Origin: Candidatus Saccharimonadia bacterium
GTDB lineage: Bacteria; Patescibacteriota; Saccharimonadia; Saccharimonadales; Saccharimonadaceae
Length of the DNA: 11,105 nt
NCBI GenBank assembly: GCA_023257755.1
Contig: JALRBM010000102.1
Span: 1-11,105 of the forward strand
Direction: 5' to 3'
In this document: one piece after another, positions 1 to 6,500 of the stretch
Numbering within the stretch: position 1 is the first letter of the stretch
Layout: the number at the start of each line of letters is the position of its first letter
Notes under the pieces: generated by a model
Database searches by the model: none
Seen by the model: only the letters and a program-made list of their open reading frames with translations
What the model was told of the DNA's origin: nothing
Translations under genes and position numbers: made by a program

Positions 1-566
1 ACCGCCTTTTCAACCTCATGATCGATATTTCCACTCATTTCAATTACCAGATCGATCATAGAACTAGGCACAGCGACTTCCTCGTGCAACTGCCGCCGTT
101 CTTTATAACGCTCTATTCCGACTTGGGAAAGATTGGCATCGCCCGACCGCTCCCGTAGCTTAAGACGCTCTATAATCACCTTATCGTCAGCAACAATATG
201 AAACAGAAAGAAGCGTACCTTAAAAGCATCTGCATTCTCCTTTGCAAGATCATAAAACTGCAGGAGGTCGTTGTCTAATATGTGACTTACGCCGTGCTCG
301 TAAAGATAGCGGGATCGGGCTTCGGCTATCCTCTGAAGCAACTCCTGTCGAGGCGACGCTCCGGAAACTCCCTGTTGATTAAGCCAGCGGCGAATATGAT
401 CGTTGCTTGATACATAGATATGCAGTCTTTTCGCCAGCGCACCCGCAAAGGTCGACTTTCCACTCCCTACCACCCCAATCATGCCAATCACGAATGGCGC
501 CCCCTCATCCGATGGTCGGTCAGGAAGTGTCGCCAGATATGCGTCGACGTATTGCTGATCAGTCAT
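1..566 (-). CDS. P-loop (AAA_33-like) nucleotide kinase, 3' end cut by window
   Basis: 188 codons are visible, open from the ATG at 566 to the window edge, so the C-terminus is missing. A Walker A motif, GVVGSGKST, lies at residues 31-39 after a short N-terminal helix and a hydrophobic strand (FVIGMIG). A later segment, ERLKLRERSG, is arginine-rich like the lid of small-molecule kinases. The fold fits the AAA_33/zeta-toxin-like group of ATP-dependent kinases; the substrate cannot be told. The start is chosen because the ATG overlaps the SOD stop by 8 bases (ATGACTGA), with a weak GAAGG just upstream, so translation is probably coupled to SOD. It is cytosolic, with no signal peptide or membrane segment. 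A shikimate- or adenylate-kinase-like enzyme or an RNA-repair kinase is also possible. The family call is fairly firm, the function open. Confidence 0.75.
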   Translation of the reverse strand, partial: MTDQQYVDAYLATLPDRPSDEGAPFVIGMIGVVGSGKSTFAGALAKRLHIYVSSNDHIRRWLNQQGVSGASPRQELLQRIAEARSRYLYEHGVSHILDNDLLQFYDLAKENADAFKVRFFLFHIVADDKVIIERLKLRERSGDANLSQVGIERYKERRQLHEEVAVPSSMIDLVIEMSGNIDHEVEKA

Positions 567-1158
567 TTGCCTTCAGCCGCCCGGCAACAAACTCCCAATT
601 AACAACATTCCACCATGCCTTCACATAATCGTCACGCTTATTTTTATAATCAAGATAGTAAGCGTGCTCCCATACGTCCAGCCCGAGAAGCGGTGCATCA
701 AGACCCTGCATGATGGGTGTATCTTGGTTCGATGTTGTAATTATGTCCATGTTTGGCTGCAGCCAGGCCCAACCGCTTCCGAAAACACCGAGGGATTTTG
801 TGGTAAATTCATCAACAAAACCCTGGTAACTTCCGTAGCGCTCGACTAATTTCTCGGCAAGCTCACCCGTCGGCTCTCCCCCTCCGTTCGGTGACATCCA
901 TTGCCAAAACAATGCGTGGTTATAATGACCACCGCCCTGGTTTCGCACGGCTGCGCGAACACCTTCAGGAAGCGTATCGAGGCTTTTCAATAGCTCTTCG
1001 AGAGGACGCTCCTTTAGCTCGGGTGTTGCATCGAGCGCTACATTTAACTTGTCGACATATGTTTGATGATGTTTATCATGATGCAACTTCATGATGTCGG
1101 CACTGATATATTTGCCGAGTGCATCATAACTATATGGCAGATCTGGAAGCGTGTGCAT
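559..1158 (-). CDS. sodA: Superoxide dismutase, Mn/Fe family
   Basis: 199 residues, the usual length. It converts superoxide to oxygen and hydrogen peroxide in the cytosol; there is no signal peptide. All four metal ligands are present: H26 (in LHHDKHHQTY), H81 (GGGHYNHALFW), D161 and H165 (DVWEHAYYLDYKN). Y34 and H30 of the active-site gateway are also present. G77 in GGGH and Q145 in NQD match the manganese-type pattern of E. coli SodA rather than the iron type, but metal use cannot be fixed from sequence and a cambialistic enzyme is possible. A strong AGGAGG lies 4 bases before the ATG and overlaps the stop of the upstream foldase gene. The gene therefore belongs to the PH protein-foldase-SOD-kinase operon. 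No promoter of its own is visible. Confidence 0.96.
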   Translation of the reverse strand: MHTLPDLPYSYDALGKYISADIMKLHHDKHHQTYVDKLNVALDATPELKERPLEELLKSLDTLPEGVRAAVRNQGGGHYNHALFWQWMSPNGGGEPTGELAEKLVERYGSYQGFVDEFTTKSLGVFGSGWAWLQPNMDIITTSNQDTPIMQGLDAPLLGLDVWEHAYYLDYKNKRDDYVKAWWNVVNWEFVAGRLKAND

Positions 1159-1162
1159 GATT

Positions 1163-1169
1163 CCTCCTA
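1163..1169 (-). promoter_or_regulatory. Shine-Dalgarno overlapping the foldase stop codon
   Basis: On the minus strand TAGGAGG reads as the TAG stop of the foldase gene fused to a perfect AGGAGG, followed by AATC and the SOD ATG. The ribosome that ends the foldase sits on the SOD initiation site, so the two genes are very probably translationally coupled. Confidence 0.8.
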
Positions 1170-2219
1170 TTGATTTGTTTGACCTTGTACTTCAGGAACA
1201 GAGATATATTCCTTTATCTTGTTGTCTTTTTTAAGAGCCACCAGGCGCTTTTTAAATTCGGTAAGAGGAATTTTTATGTATCCGTAATTTACCTGGGTAT
1301 CAGTCTTTTCAAGAAGCTTTACAAAATAGTAGCCGTCGCCTGTTGTCGTTCTTATCACGGGCGATACTTGCCCTACTTCAAGTTGGGCGGCTGCCTTGCT
1401 TAAACCTCCATCCCTGTTCGTCTTTGGAACAAGTCCCGACATGCCCACTTCAGGCTTCGCCGTCCCTTCGCCGCCCAGCTGTAGAGCGGCCTTGTCGAGA
1501 TCGGCCTCCGCTTTTAGAAGCGCCTCTGCTCGGCTACTGGCTTTTCGGGCGTTCTCGTCAATCGCATATGATACCTCTTGGCGAAGCAATTTGCTTTTTG
1601 CGTCCTGGCGGTACTCGCTTGGTGTCCAACCGAGGATGTTAAGCGCGGAGGCATCATATGTCTCCTGCGAGATACGGCCGTTAGCAGTATTTCTATCCTC
1701 ATCGATCACCTTATCGATACGTTCATCGCTCACGGATATGGCAAGCCCGCGTGCTAACTTTTCAGCGTAGGCATCAGCGAGCACGGTATCCATTGACTTG
1801 CGCTTGATAAAGTCAACTTGACGTTTGCCATCCTCACTATCCAGATTGATCTGCTCGGTTTGCTGCAGATAATGTGCCGAGCTGTTGTAATACATAAGAT
1901 AATCGCCGTAATATACCGTCTCTCCGTCCACCGAAGCGACGGGAAGCGGCAGTACACGAGTCACCCGATAAAAGAACGTGTTCGTGTTTTGAACGGAATA
2001 CAACTGCCACCAGCCAACAAGCGCCAGAATAACCAACGCCGCCACAGTAACCAGAATAGTATTGACCACCAGCTTGTGACGGGCGTACTGCATCGGATAC
2101 TTGAAGCGGCGGCCGCCCGCCAAAATCCTCTCGCGGTGTTCGGCGACCGTTTCGTTGGTAATACGAGACGGAGCTTCTTGTTTAGCGGCTTTACGCCTTC
2201 TCAGGGCTAACTTCTTCAT
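1167..2219 (-). CDS. Membrane-anchored SurA/parvulin-like foldase
   Basis: 350 residues. Residues 1-49 are basic and cytoplasmic, 50-71 form one membrane helix, and the rest is predicted outside. Residues 92-215 look like a SurA N-terminal chaperone domain (PVASVDGETVYYGDYL, then long helices). Residues 225-303 match the body of a PpiC/parvulin domain: a helix, then DGGLSKAAAQLEVGQVSPVI and GYYFVKLLEK. The usual first strand (xHILV) is not visible before that helix; a strand-like VNYGYIKI follows the domain at 310-317 instead. Isomerase activity is thus uncertain, and the likely role is folding of secreted or surface proteins. The start at 2219 has AAGGAG close upstream and lies 29 bases inside the PH-domain gene. 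A PrsA-like lipoprotein is unlikely because there is no lipobox. Confidence 0.82.
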   Translation of the reverse strand: MKKLALRRRKAAKQEAPSRITNETVAEHRERILAGGRRFKYPMQYARHKLVVNTILVTVAALVILALVGWWQLYSVQNTNTFFYRVTRVLPLPVASVDGETVYYGDYLMYYNSSAHYLQQTEQINLDSEDGKRQVDFIKRKSMDTVLADAYAEKLARGLAISVSDERIDKVIDEDRNTANGRISQETYDASALNILGWTPSEYRQDAKSKLLRQEVSYAIDENARKASSRAEALLKAEADLDKAALQLGGEGTAKPEVGMSGLVPKTNRDGGLSKAAAQLEVGQVSPVIRTTTGDGYYFVKLLEKTDTQVNYGYIKIPLTEFKKRLVALKKDNKIKEYISVPEVQGQTNQ

Positions 2220-2745
2220 ACTCTCCTTGGGGCTGGTTCGCCAGTGCAGCCGTCACGGCATCCTGCAGCTTGTTATATATCTGGTCGGGGTGTTCCACCT
2301 TATTAATAATCAGGTCTCCTACAAAGGTCTGGATAACAATCGTTCCAAATCCCAGCACCTCGCCAGTGAATCCAGGTATATTATAGCTTATGTTTTGAAT
2401 CTTTGACAGCCGAAGCTCCACAACATCCTTACCAAAGAAGCCCCGTTGAGTGATTTGGCGAAGCCGCTGATCGGTAACGATATAGATCGTAAAATACCAC
2501 ATAACAAAGTGGTAAAAGAAAAGCAGCAGCCCAATAACGAGCCCGGCTATGGGCAATAGAAAGAGGACTAGGTTATCCTGCCAGATAAGCGGTGGAATCG
2601 AGCTGATCGCAAAAGGAATTAATAGCATGTAGAATCCCTTTCGCATCGCAATAACGTGCCGCCGAAACACAAAAAGCAGCTCTTCGCCGTCACGTTGTCC
2701 GTCGAAATCGAGCTGCTCGCCGTTTTCTTTTGCTTTTTTACCCAT
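2191..2745 (-). CDS. Bacterial PH-domain (bPH2/DUF304) membrane protein
   Basis: 184 residues from the ATG at 2745. Two hydrophobic segments (about 37-54 and 58-78) form a membrane hairpin. They are followed by a bPH2 domain with the characteristic run IYIVTDQRL at 87-95, then QRGFFGKDVVELRL, KIQNISYNIPGF and LGFGTIVIQT. Proteins of this YdbS/YdbT-like type sit in the cytoplasmic membrane and their function is not settled. The frame is open further upstream to an ATG at 2838, but that lies inside the tRNA gene, so it is rejected. A promoter (TTGACG, 17 bases, TACGAT) ends 15 bases before the chosen ATG. No Shine-Dalgarno is visible, which implies a leader of about 9 bases. It is the first gene of the operon with the foldase, SOD and kinase. 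Family call firm, role unknown. Confidence 0.85.
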   Translation of the reverse strand: MGKKAKENGEQLDFDGQRDGEELLFVFRRHVIAMRKGFYMLLIPFAISSIPPLIWQDNLVLFLLPIAGLVIGLLLFFYHFVMWYFTIYIVTDQRLRQITQRGFFGKDVVELRLSKIQNISYNIPGFTGEVLGFGTIVIQTFVGDLIINKVEHPDQIYNKLQDAVTAALANQPQGEYEEVSPEKA

Positions 2746-2760
2746 AGTTCTAGTACTACT

Positions 2761-2789
2761 ATCGTACCCCGCTACCCCATAGGCGTCAA
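2761..2789 (-). promoter_or_regulatory. Promoter of the PH protein-foldase-SOD-kinase operon
   Basis: Minus-strand -35 TTGACG (2784-2789, five of six consensus bases), 17-base spacer, -10 TACGAT (2761-2766, four of six). Transcription would start near 2754, about 9 bases before the ATG of the PH-domain gene. The same -10 and spacer occur in the pilA promoter. The -35 overlaps an inverted repeat, GTCAA-N5-TTGAC (2785-2799). Inferred from sequence only. Confidence 0.6.
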
Positions 2790-2808
2790 TCGGCTTGACA
2801 GAGGCATC

Positions 2809-2885
2809 TGGTACCCCGGGCAGGAGTCGAACCTGCAACCTTTTCCTTAGGACGGAACTGCTCTATCCAATTGAGCTACCGAGGC
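2809..2885 (-). tRNA. tRNA-Arg (anticodon CCU), CCA encoded
   Basis: 77 bases fold as a full cloverleaf. The acceptor stem is GCCTCGG with CCGGGGT, including a G1-U72 wobble and a U4-G69 wobble. The D stem is GCTC/GAGC with loop AATTGGATA. The T stem is GCAGG/CCTGC around TTCGACT. The anticodon loop is GTCCTAA, with U33 followed by CCT, so it reads the arginine codon AGG. Discriminator A73 is followed by a genomically encoded CCA. Oddities are a purine at position 32 and a G27-A43 mismatch at the top of the anticodon stem. It lies between ndk and the PH-domain gene, on the same strand. Confidence 0.95.
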
Positions 2886-2895
2886 GTACCAGATA

Positions 2896-2901
2896 ATTGT
2901 A
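2896..2901 (-). promoter_or_regulatory. Extended -10 candidate for tRNA-Arg
   Basis: The minus strand reads TGATACAAT, an extended -10 (TGn plus TACAAT, five of six), ending 10 bases before the tRNA 5' end. Transcription would start 2 to 4 bases before the mature tRNA. No good -35 is visible at 16-18 bases, so readthrough from ndk is the alternative source of the transcript. Confidence 0.45.
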
Positions 2902-2915
2902 TCACAGAGGTAGAC

Positions 2916-3539
2916 TTAGTAGTACTTGGCGTACATCACTGCTTCAGAGCCGAGATTGTAGGTAGGGATCTCTTCGTCTCCGAACCACACCTTGATCTCT
3001 GCTTCAGCTTCAGATGCTACTTCGCTGGCGTGAATCAAGTTGTGAATAGCGCGCCGTTCAACATTAGCAACCGCGGGGCTATCGACCGAATAATCACCGC
3101 GAATCGTGCCGACGTCTGCCTTGAACGGCAAGGTGTGACCGGCTAGCTTTCGCACCATGTCGATCGCCTGCATGCCTTCAACGACCATGGCGACGACCGG
3201 CCCGGACGTCATGAATTCTACCAGACTTTCAGCGACACCTTTGCCGATTTCCGTCGTATCGGTGCTCCCCAGTACCTCGGCCGGGTCCGCGTCAAGGTTC
3301 TCAAACGAGCTAAGGCTTTTTTCGCCAAGACGGGCAATCCATGCGTCGTCACTCATCGGGTAATGCGCCCGAATCTGATCTTCGGTGGCGTTAAGCATTT
3401 TAATTGCCACAACCTTTAGACCTGCCCGCTCCATTCGCTGGATGATGTCGCCGATCAGTCCACGCTTTACGCCGTCGGGCTTGATCATACAAAATGTGCG
3501 CTCAAATTTAATACTGCCTTTGCCAAATACTTCTGACAT
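2916..3539 (-). CDS. ndk: Nucleoside diphosphate kinase, long form
   Basis: Transfers the terminal phosphate from ATP to other nucleoside diphosphates through a phospho-histidine. Signature pieces: FCMIKPDGVKRGLIG at 16-30, SGPVVAMVVEG at 112-122, GTIRGDY at 144-150, and the catalytic H170 in NLIHASE. At 207 residues it is far longer than the usual 140-150. Extra sequence lies at about 63-100, between the KPDGVKR part and the SGPV strand; a shorter addition lies between GDY and the catalytic histidine; and there is a C-terminal tail rich in tyrosine. The common HGSD is HASE here. Long NDKs of this kind are, to my knowledge, common in candidate-phyla bacteria. AAGGAG lies 5 bases before the ATG. 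The gene follows uppP by 21 bases on the same strand, so the two are probably co-transcribed. Confidence 0.93.
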   Translation of the reverse strand: MSEVFGKGSIKFERTFCMIKPDGVKRGLIGDIIQRMERAGLKVVAIKMLNATEDQIRAHYPMSDDAWIARLGEKSLSSFENLDADPAEVLGSTDTTEIGKGVAESLVEFMTSGPVVAMVVEGMQAIDMVRKLAGHTLPFKADVGTIRGDYSVDSPAVANVERRAIHNLIHASEVASEAEAEIKVWFGDEEIPTYNLGSEAVMYAKYY

Positions 3540-3560
3540 ACTTTCTCCTTTTAATCTCTT

Positions 3561-4355
3561 TTATTGTACCAAAAGATACATCGTCAAAATAGAGGCCAAT
3601 CCTATGCGGTACCATCCGAACGCCGCCAGACCGTGCCTGGAGAGATAGCGCATCAAAAAGCCCACCGCCAAAATACCGGCAATGAACGCTGCCGTGTTAC
3701 TAATAAGCAGCATCGGCATGTGGTCGAGGAAGTACGCGCGGTCGCTTTCTTTTATAAATACTTTTAGCGTCACGCCCAGCATGATTGGAAGGGATGCCAA
3801 GAAGCTGTACTCTGCTGCGGCAGCCGGACTCAGACCTGCAAGCCGGCCGGCAATGATTGTCGATCCGGACCGCGAGACGCCCGGGATCAAGGCGAACGTC
3901 TGTGCAACACCGATCAAAAACGCACGCAGCGGGCTGAGTTTTTCGCCGTCGTTGACCGCCGATGCCCGAGGGAATTTCTCGATGAGAATCATGATCACGC
4001 CCACCAGCGCAAGCGCGACGGTCACGACGATCATACTGCCAAAGAATGCCGATGAGGCGATAAAGTCCGCGAGGAGGAACCCTACCAGCCCGGCAGGCAC
4101 CGCCGTGATGAGGATATTACGCGCCAGAACAACATTTTTGTTCAAAAAGATGTCTTTACAGATTGCAACGATCCGTTTTCTGAAGTAAACGACCAATGCC
4201 AGGAGTGTTCCGATGTTAATAAACTCTAAAAACAAATGGTCTGAAACACCCGAAAACAGCTCCTGCAGAACAACCAAATGGCCGGAGCTACTGACTGGGA
4301 TAAATTCTGTGAGGCCTTGCGTGATGCCCAGAACTACCGTCTCGAGTATATTCAT
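3561..4355 (-). CDS. uppP: Undecaprenyl-diphosphatase (UppP/BacA)
   Basis: An integral membrane enzyme that removes a phosphate from undecaprenyl diphosphate, recycling the lipid carrier for peptidoglycan and other surface polymers; overproduction gives bacitracin resistance in other bacteria. The two signature motifs are present: GLTEFIPVSSSGHL near the N-terminus, with the conserved glutamate and serines, and PGVSRSGST, with the conserved arginine. Eight or so hydrophobic segments match the family. The start at 4355 gives 264 residues (MNILETVV...) and the family's usual distance to the first motif. In-frame ATGs at 4373 and 4364 add six and three residues, but a perfect TATAAT (4363-4368) overlaps or follows them, so transcripts from it would begin at or beside 4355. 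GGAGGG immediately precedes 4355 but may be too close to act as a ribosome site. It is divergent from xerC. Confidence 0.94.
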   Translation of the reverse strand: MNILETVVLGITQGLTEFIPVSSSGHLVVLQELFSGVSDHLFLEFINIGTLLALVVYFRKRIVAICKDIFLNKNVVLARNILITAVPAGLVGFLLADFIASSAFFGSMIVVTVALALVGVIMILIEKFPRASAVNDGEKLSPLRAFLIGVAQTFALIPGVSRSGSTIIAGRLAGLSPAAAAEYSFLASLPIMLGVTLKVFIKESDRAYFLDHMPMLLISNTAAFIAGILAVGFLMRYLSRHGLAAFGWYRIGLASILTMYLLVQ

Positions 4356-4362
4356 TCCCTCC

Positions 4363-4368
4363 ATTATA
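4363..4368 (-). promoter_or_regulatory. -10 box of uppP, leaderless candidate
   Basis: A perfect TATAAT on the minus strand ends 7 bases before the ATG at 4355, so transcription would begin at or within a base of the start codon. The hexamer 17 bases upstream (TAGCCT) matches a -35 in only three positions, so the assignment rests on the -10. Confidence 0.5.
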
Positions 4369-4389
4369 CCCATACGCCGCCATCTAGGC

Positions 4390-4395
4390 TATGCT
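4390..4395 (+). promoter_or_regulatory. -10 candidate of xerC, leaderless
   Basis: TATGCT on the plus strand ends 6 bases before the xerC ATG. This places the transcription start at the initiation codon. The -35 position (TACCCA at 4367-4372, 17-base spacer) matches in three of six places and overlaps the uppP -10, so the two promoters would compete for polymerase. Weak on its own; supported by the matching arrangement at uppP. Confidence 0.35.
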
Positions 4396-4401
4396 AATAG
4401 T

Positions 4402-5316
4402 ATGTACTTGTCCGAGCTTATTCTGGATTATATCGAACACCTGGAAGTTGAAGGTGGCCGCTCTTCTAAAACTTCCGAAAACTACCGCCGGTATCTGGAG
4501 CGGCTGGTGGAATTCACCGGCGATATTCAGGTGGGCAAAATTACCCCCGAGGTCATCCGTAAATACCGCCTTTGGCTTAACAGGTACCGCAATGATCAGG
4601 ATGACGAGCTGGCAACGATCACTCAAAGCTACCACTTAATCGCCCTCCGCGGATTTCTGACCTACCTTTCAAAACGCGATATCGCTTCACTTAGTCCTGA
4701 AAAGATCGAGCTGCCCAAAATTGCCCGAAAACAGGTAACATTCCTCCACTATGACGAGGTAGCTCGCCTGCTTGAGACCATCCCCGTCGACACCGAAACA
4801 GGCCTTCGCGACCGGGCGCTTATCGAACTGCTCTTCTCAAGCGGCCTGCGCGTATCGGAACTTGCCGCCCTCAACCGTGACCACGTTAATACCAAGCGTC
4901 GTGAATTTATGGTCCGTGGTAAAGGTCGAAAGGATCGGCCGGTCTTTATTGGCCAGACTGCTGCGCAGCATGTCGAAGACTATCTTGCCTCGCGGCTCGA
5001 TAACCTTCCGCCTCTCTTTCTTAGTTACAGCCGCAATAATAATGCGACAATGTCCGGAGATTTCAGGCGATTAACCCCCCGCAGCATCCAGCGTATCATC
5101 AGCAAGTACGCCCGCCTTGCCGGCATCACAAAGCATGTCAGCCCCCATACCATGCGCCATAGCTTTGCCACGGATCTATTGATGAACGGCGCCGACCTCC
5201 GCAGTGTCCAATCGATGCTCGGTCACAGCAACATCAGCACGACGCAGGTCTATACCCACGTGACAGATGAACATCTAAGGGAAGTTTACGAAAAATTCCA
5301 CAGCGACACGGATTAA
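4402..5316 (+). CDS. xerC: Tyrosine recombinase XerC/XerD type
   Basis: 304 residues, the normal length for XerC/XerD, which resolve chromosome dimers at dif sites during division. An N-terminal SAM-like DNA-binding domain (about 1-95, with ALRGFLTYL) is followed by the catalytic domain. All catalytic residues are present: R150 (GLRVSELAAL), K174 (RGKGRKDR), H249 and R252 (HTMRHSFAT), H275 (LGHSNISTTQ) and nucleophile Y284 (VYTH). The frame is open back to an ATG at 4213, but that stretch is antisense to uppP and has no recombinase similarity, so the ATG at 4402 is taken. No Shine-Dalgarno is visible. It is the only plus-strand gene. No integron, phage gene or repeat is nearby, so a housekeeping Xer is more likely than an integrase. 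XerC versus XerD cannot be decided here. Confidence 0.93.
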   Translation: MYLSELILDYIEHLEVEGGRSSKTSENYRRYLERLVEFTGDIQVGKITPEVIRKYRLWLNRYRNDQDDELATITQSYHLIALRGFLTYLSKRDIASLSPEKIELPKIARKQVTFLHYDEVARLLETIPVDTETGLRDRALIELLFSSGLRVSELAALNRDHVNTKRREFMVRGKGRKDRPVFIGQTAAQHVEDYLASRLDNLPPLFLSYSRNNNATMSGDFRRLTPRSIQRIISKYARLAGITKHVSPHTMRHSFATDLLMNGADLRSVQSMLGHSNISTTQVYTHVTDEHLREVYEKFHSDTD

Positions 5317-6500
5317 GGCGTACAACTGGACTCCTGCCTGAAGTCACTTTCCTGGTCGGTGATCCTAAAGTTCTTGCAGAGATTACCCTCCAGCTCGATC
5401 GCCGCCTGGGGAGTAGCGAAGTCACCTTTTAGTTCAATTCGGGCGAGCACGCGGCGGAACATATCATTGGCCCGCCCGGTCGAGTCAACCTCGGGCTGCA
5501 CCTGGTTAAACCTGACGACATCGCTCCCGTTTTTCAGCACAACCTTATATCGGGCCTTATTGTAAAGCGAAGTCAACCTCAGAAAGGCATTGCGCTGTGC
5601 GCTCGACCCGTTGATTGGCGCAGGCAAACGCAGGGTTGTCGTACAGGCGAACTCACCATCAACAAAGCTGTCATTACACCGTACCTGCTGGGGAATGTTC
5701 ACTGGGCTGCGGCGGGCATCGAGGGCAAAGTCTTTTTCGGTCAGACCGCTTGCCGACGGGTAGAGGAAGAGCGTGTTCGCATTACTTCGTCCGCCCGACT
5801 GGCTGTTATCAAAATCCGTTAGCGGCGACCCTGTCCCGAGCTGCATAAACTGGGTTCGCATAAGCGGCGGGTGGTTGATGTCCCACTGTGTTCCCACCCT
5901 TGGCAAACTAACAACCGGACCACTATACGGAAACTCGATCGTCGATTCGCCCGGCGGCACATCCTGGTTGCTGAACCAGCTTAGTTCTATCGTATCGAAC
6001 GCCGCCTCGGACTGGAGTGGCACGACCTGGGATTCGTTCAGGCCAAGCTCGTTACGGTAATCATCTGTATTGACGCGGATTTTAACGCAGGTATAGGCCT
6101 GGTCAAGTTTATCCGCACTATCACTTTCACTCTGTTCGATAATCGTTTCATTATTCGTTTCCCCCACTATTCCCGAGCGTGCCAGCGTGTCACAAGACGT
6201 TTCGGGCTGGCCGGGCACGGGCGTCAGCGCATTAGCGATCGTGCCGCAGTTTACGCTAGAGGGAGCTGTGTTGTTTCGGCAGGCCTGGTCGAGCAGCAAA
6301 AGCCTCTTGGCATCCTCAACACCAGCCTGGGCCGAATCATAGGCGCTTTGCGAAAGATCACTGATTGTTGCCTGCTGCTGGTCTTTGATCATCAACTGCA
6401 CAAAACTTACCGTCACTACCGTCATGAGGAGCGCCGCGAAAATGACGACAAACAGTGATACGGCCCCTGACTGGGATTGGTTCCCCCGAAATAATTTCAT
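5313..6500 (-). CDS. PilX-like minor pilin, large, Cys-rich
   Basis: 395 residues, predicted pilus-associated. The N-terminus has the PilX pattern: short basic region, then SGAVSLFVVIFAALL as a membrane helix, followed by an amphipathic stretch (QAGVEDAKRLLLL). The glutamate at position +5 of ordinary prepilins is absent (F17 if cleavage follows G12), as is usual for PilX and GspK types, which sit at the tip. The large C-terminal domain has no recognisable motif and holds eight cysteines. It is the last of four overlapping pilin genes: its ATG shares ATGA with the stop of the upstream gene and a strong AGGAGG precedes it. Its stop overlaps the xerC stop by four bases on the opposite strand. 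Tip adhesin is a reasonable inference, not shown. Confidence 0.78.
   Translation of the reverse strand: MKLFRGNQSQSGAVSLFVVIFAALLMTVVTVSFVQLMIKDQQQATISDLSQSAYDSAQAGVEDAKRLLLLDQACRNNTAPSSVNCGTIANALTPVPGQPETSCDTLARSGIVGETNNETIIEQSESDSADKLDQAYTCVKIRVNTDDYRNELGLNESQVVPLQSEAAFDTIELSWFSNQDVPPGESTIEFPYSGPVVSLPRVGTQWDINHPPLMRTQFMQLGTGSPLTDFDNSQSGGRSNANTLFLYPSASGLTEKDFALDARRSPVNIPQQVRCNDSFVDGEFACTTTLRLPAPINGSSAQRNAFLRLTSLYNKARYKVVLKNGSDVVRFNQVQPEVDSTGRANDMFRRVLARIELKGDFATPQAAIELEGNLCKNFRITDQESDFRQESSCTP

Noticed and set aside
2795..2800. TTGACA on the plus strand as a -35 box
   Set aside because: No -10-like hexamer 16-18 bases downstream, and the tRNA gene is on the other strand.
2746..2838. N-terminal extension of the PH-domain protein to an ATG at 2838
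   Set aside because: The extra 31 codons run through the tRNA-Arg gene and the promoter, and the added residues have no family similarity.
3682..4188. 168-codon plus-strand open frame
   Set aside because: It lies wholly antisense to uppP, has no recognisable motif, and is explained by the codon bias of the real gene.
4213..4401. N-terminal extension of XerC to 4213
   Set aside because: It is antisense to the uppP N-terminus, would make the protein over-long, and the family start matches the ATG at 4402.
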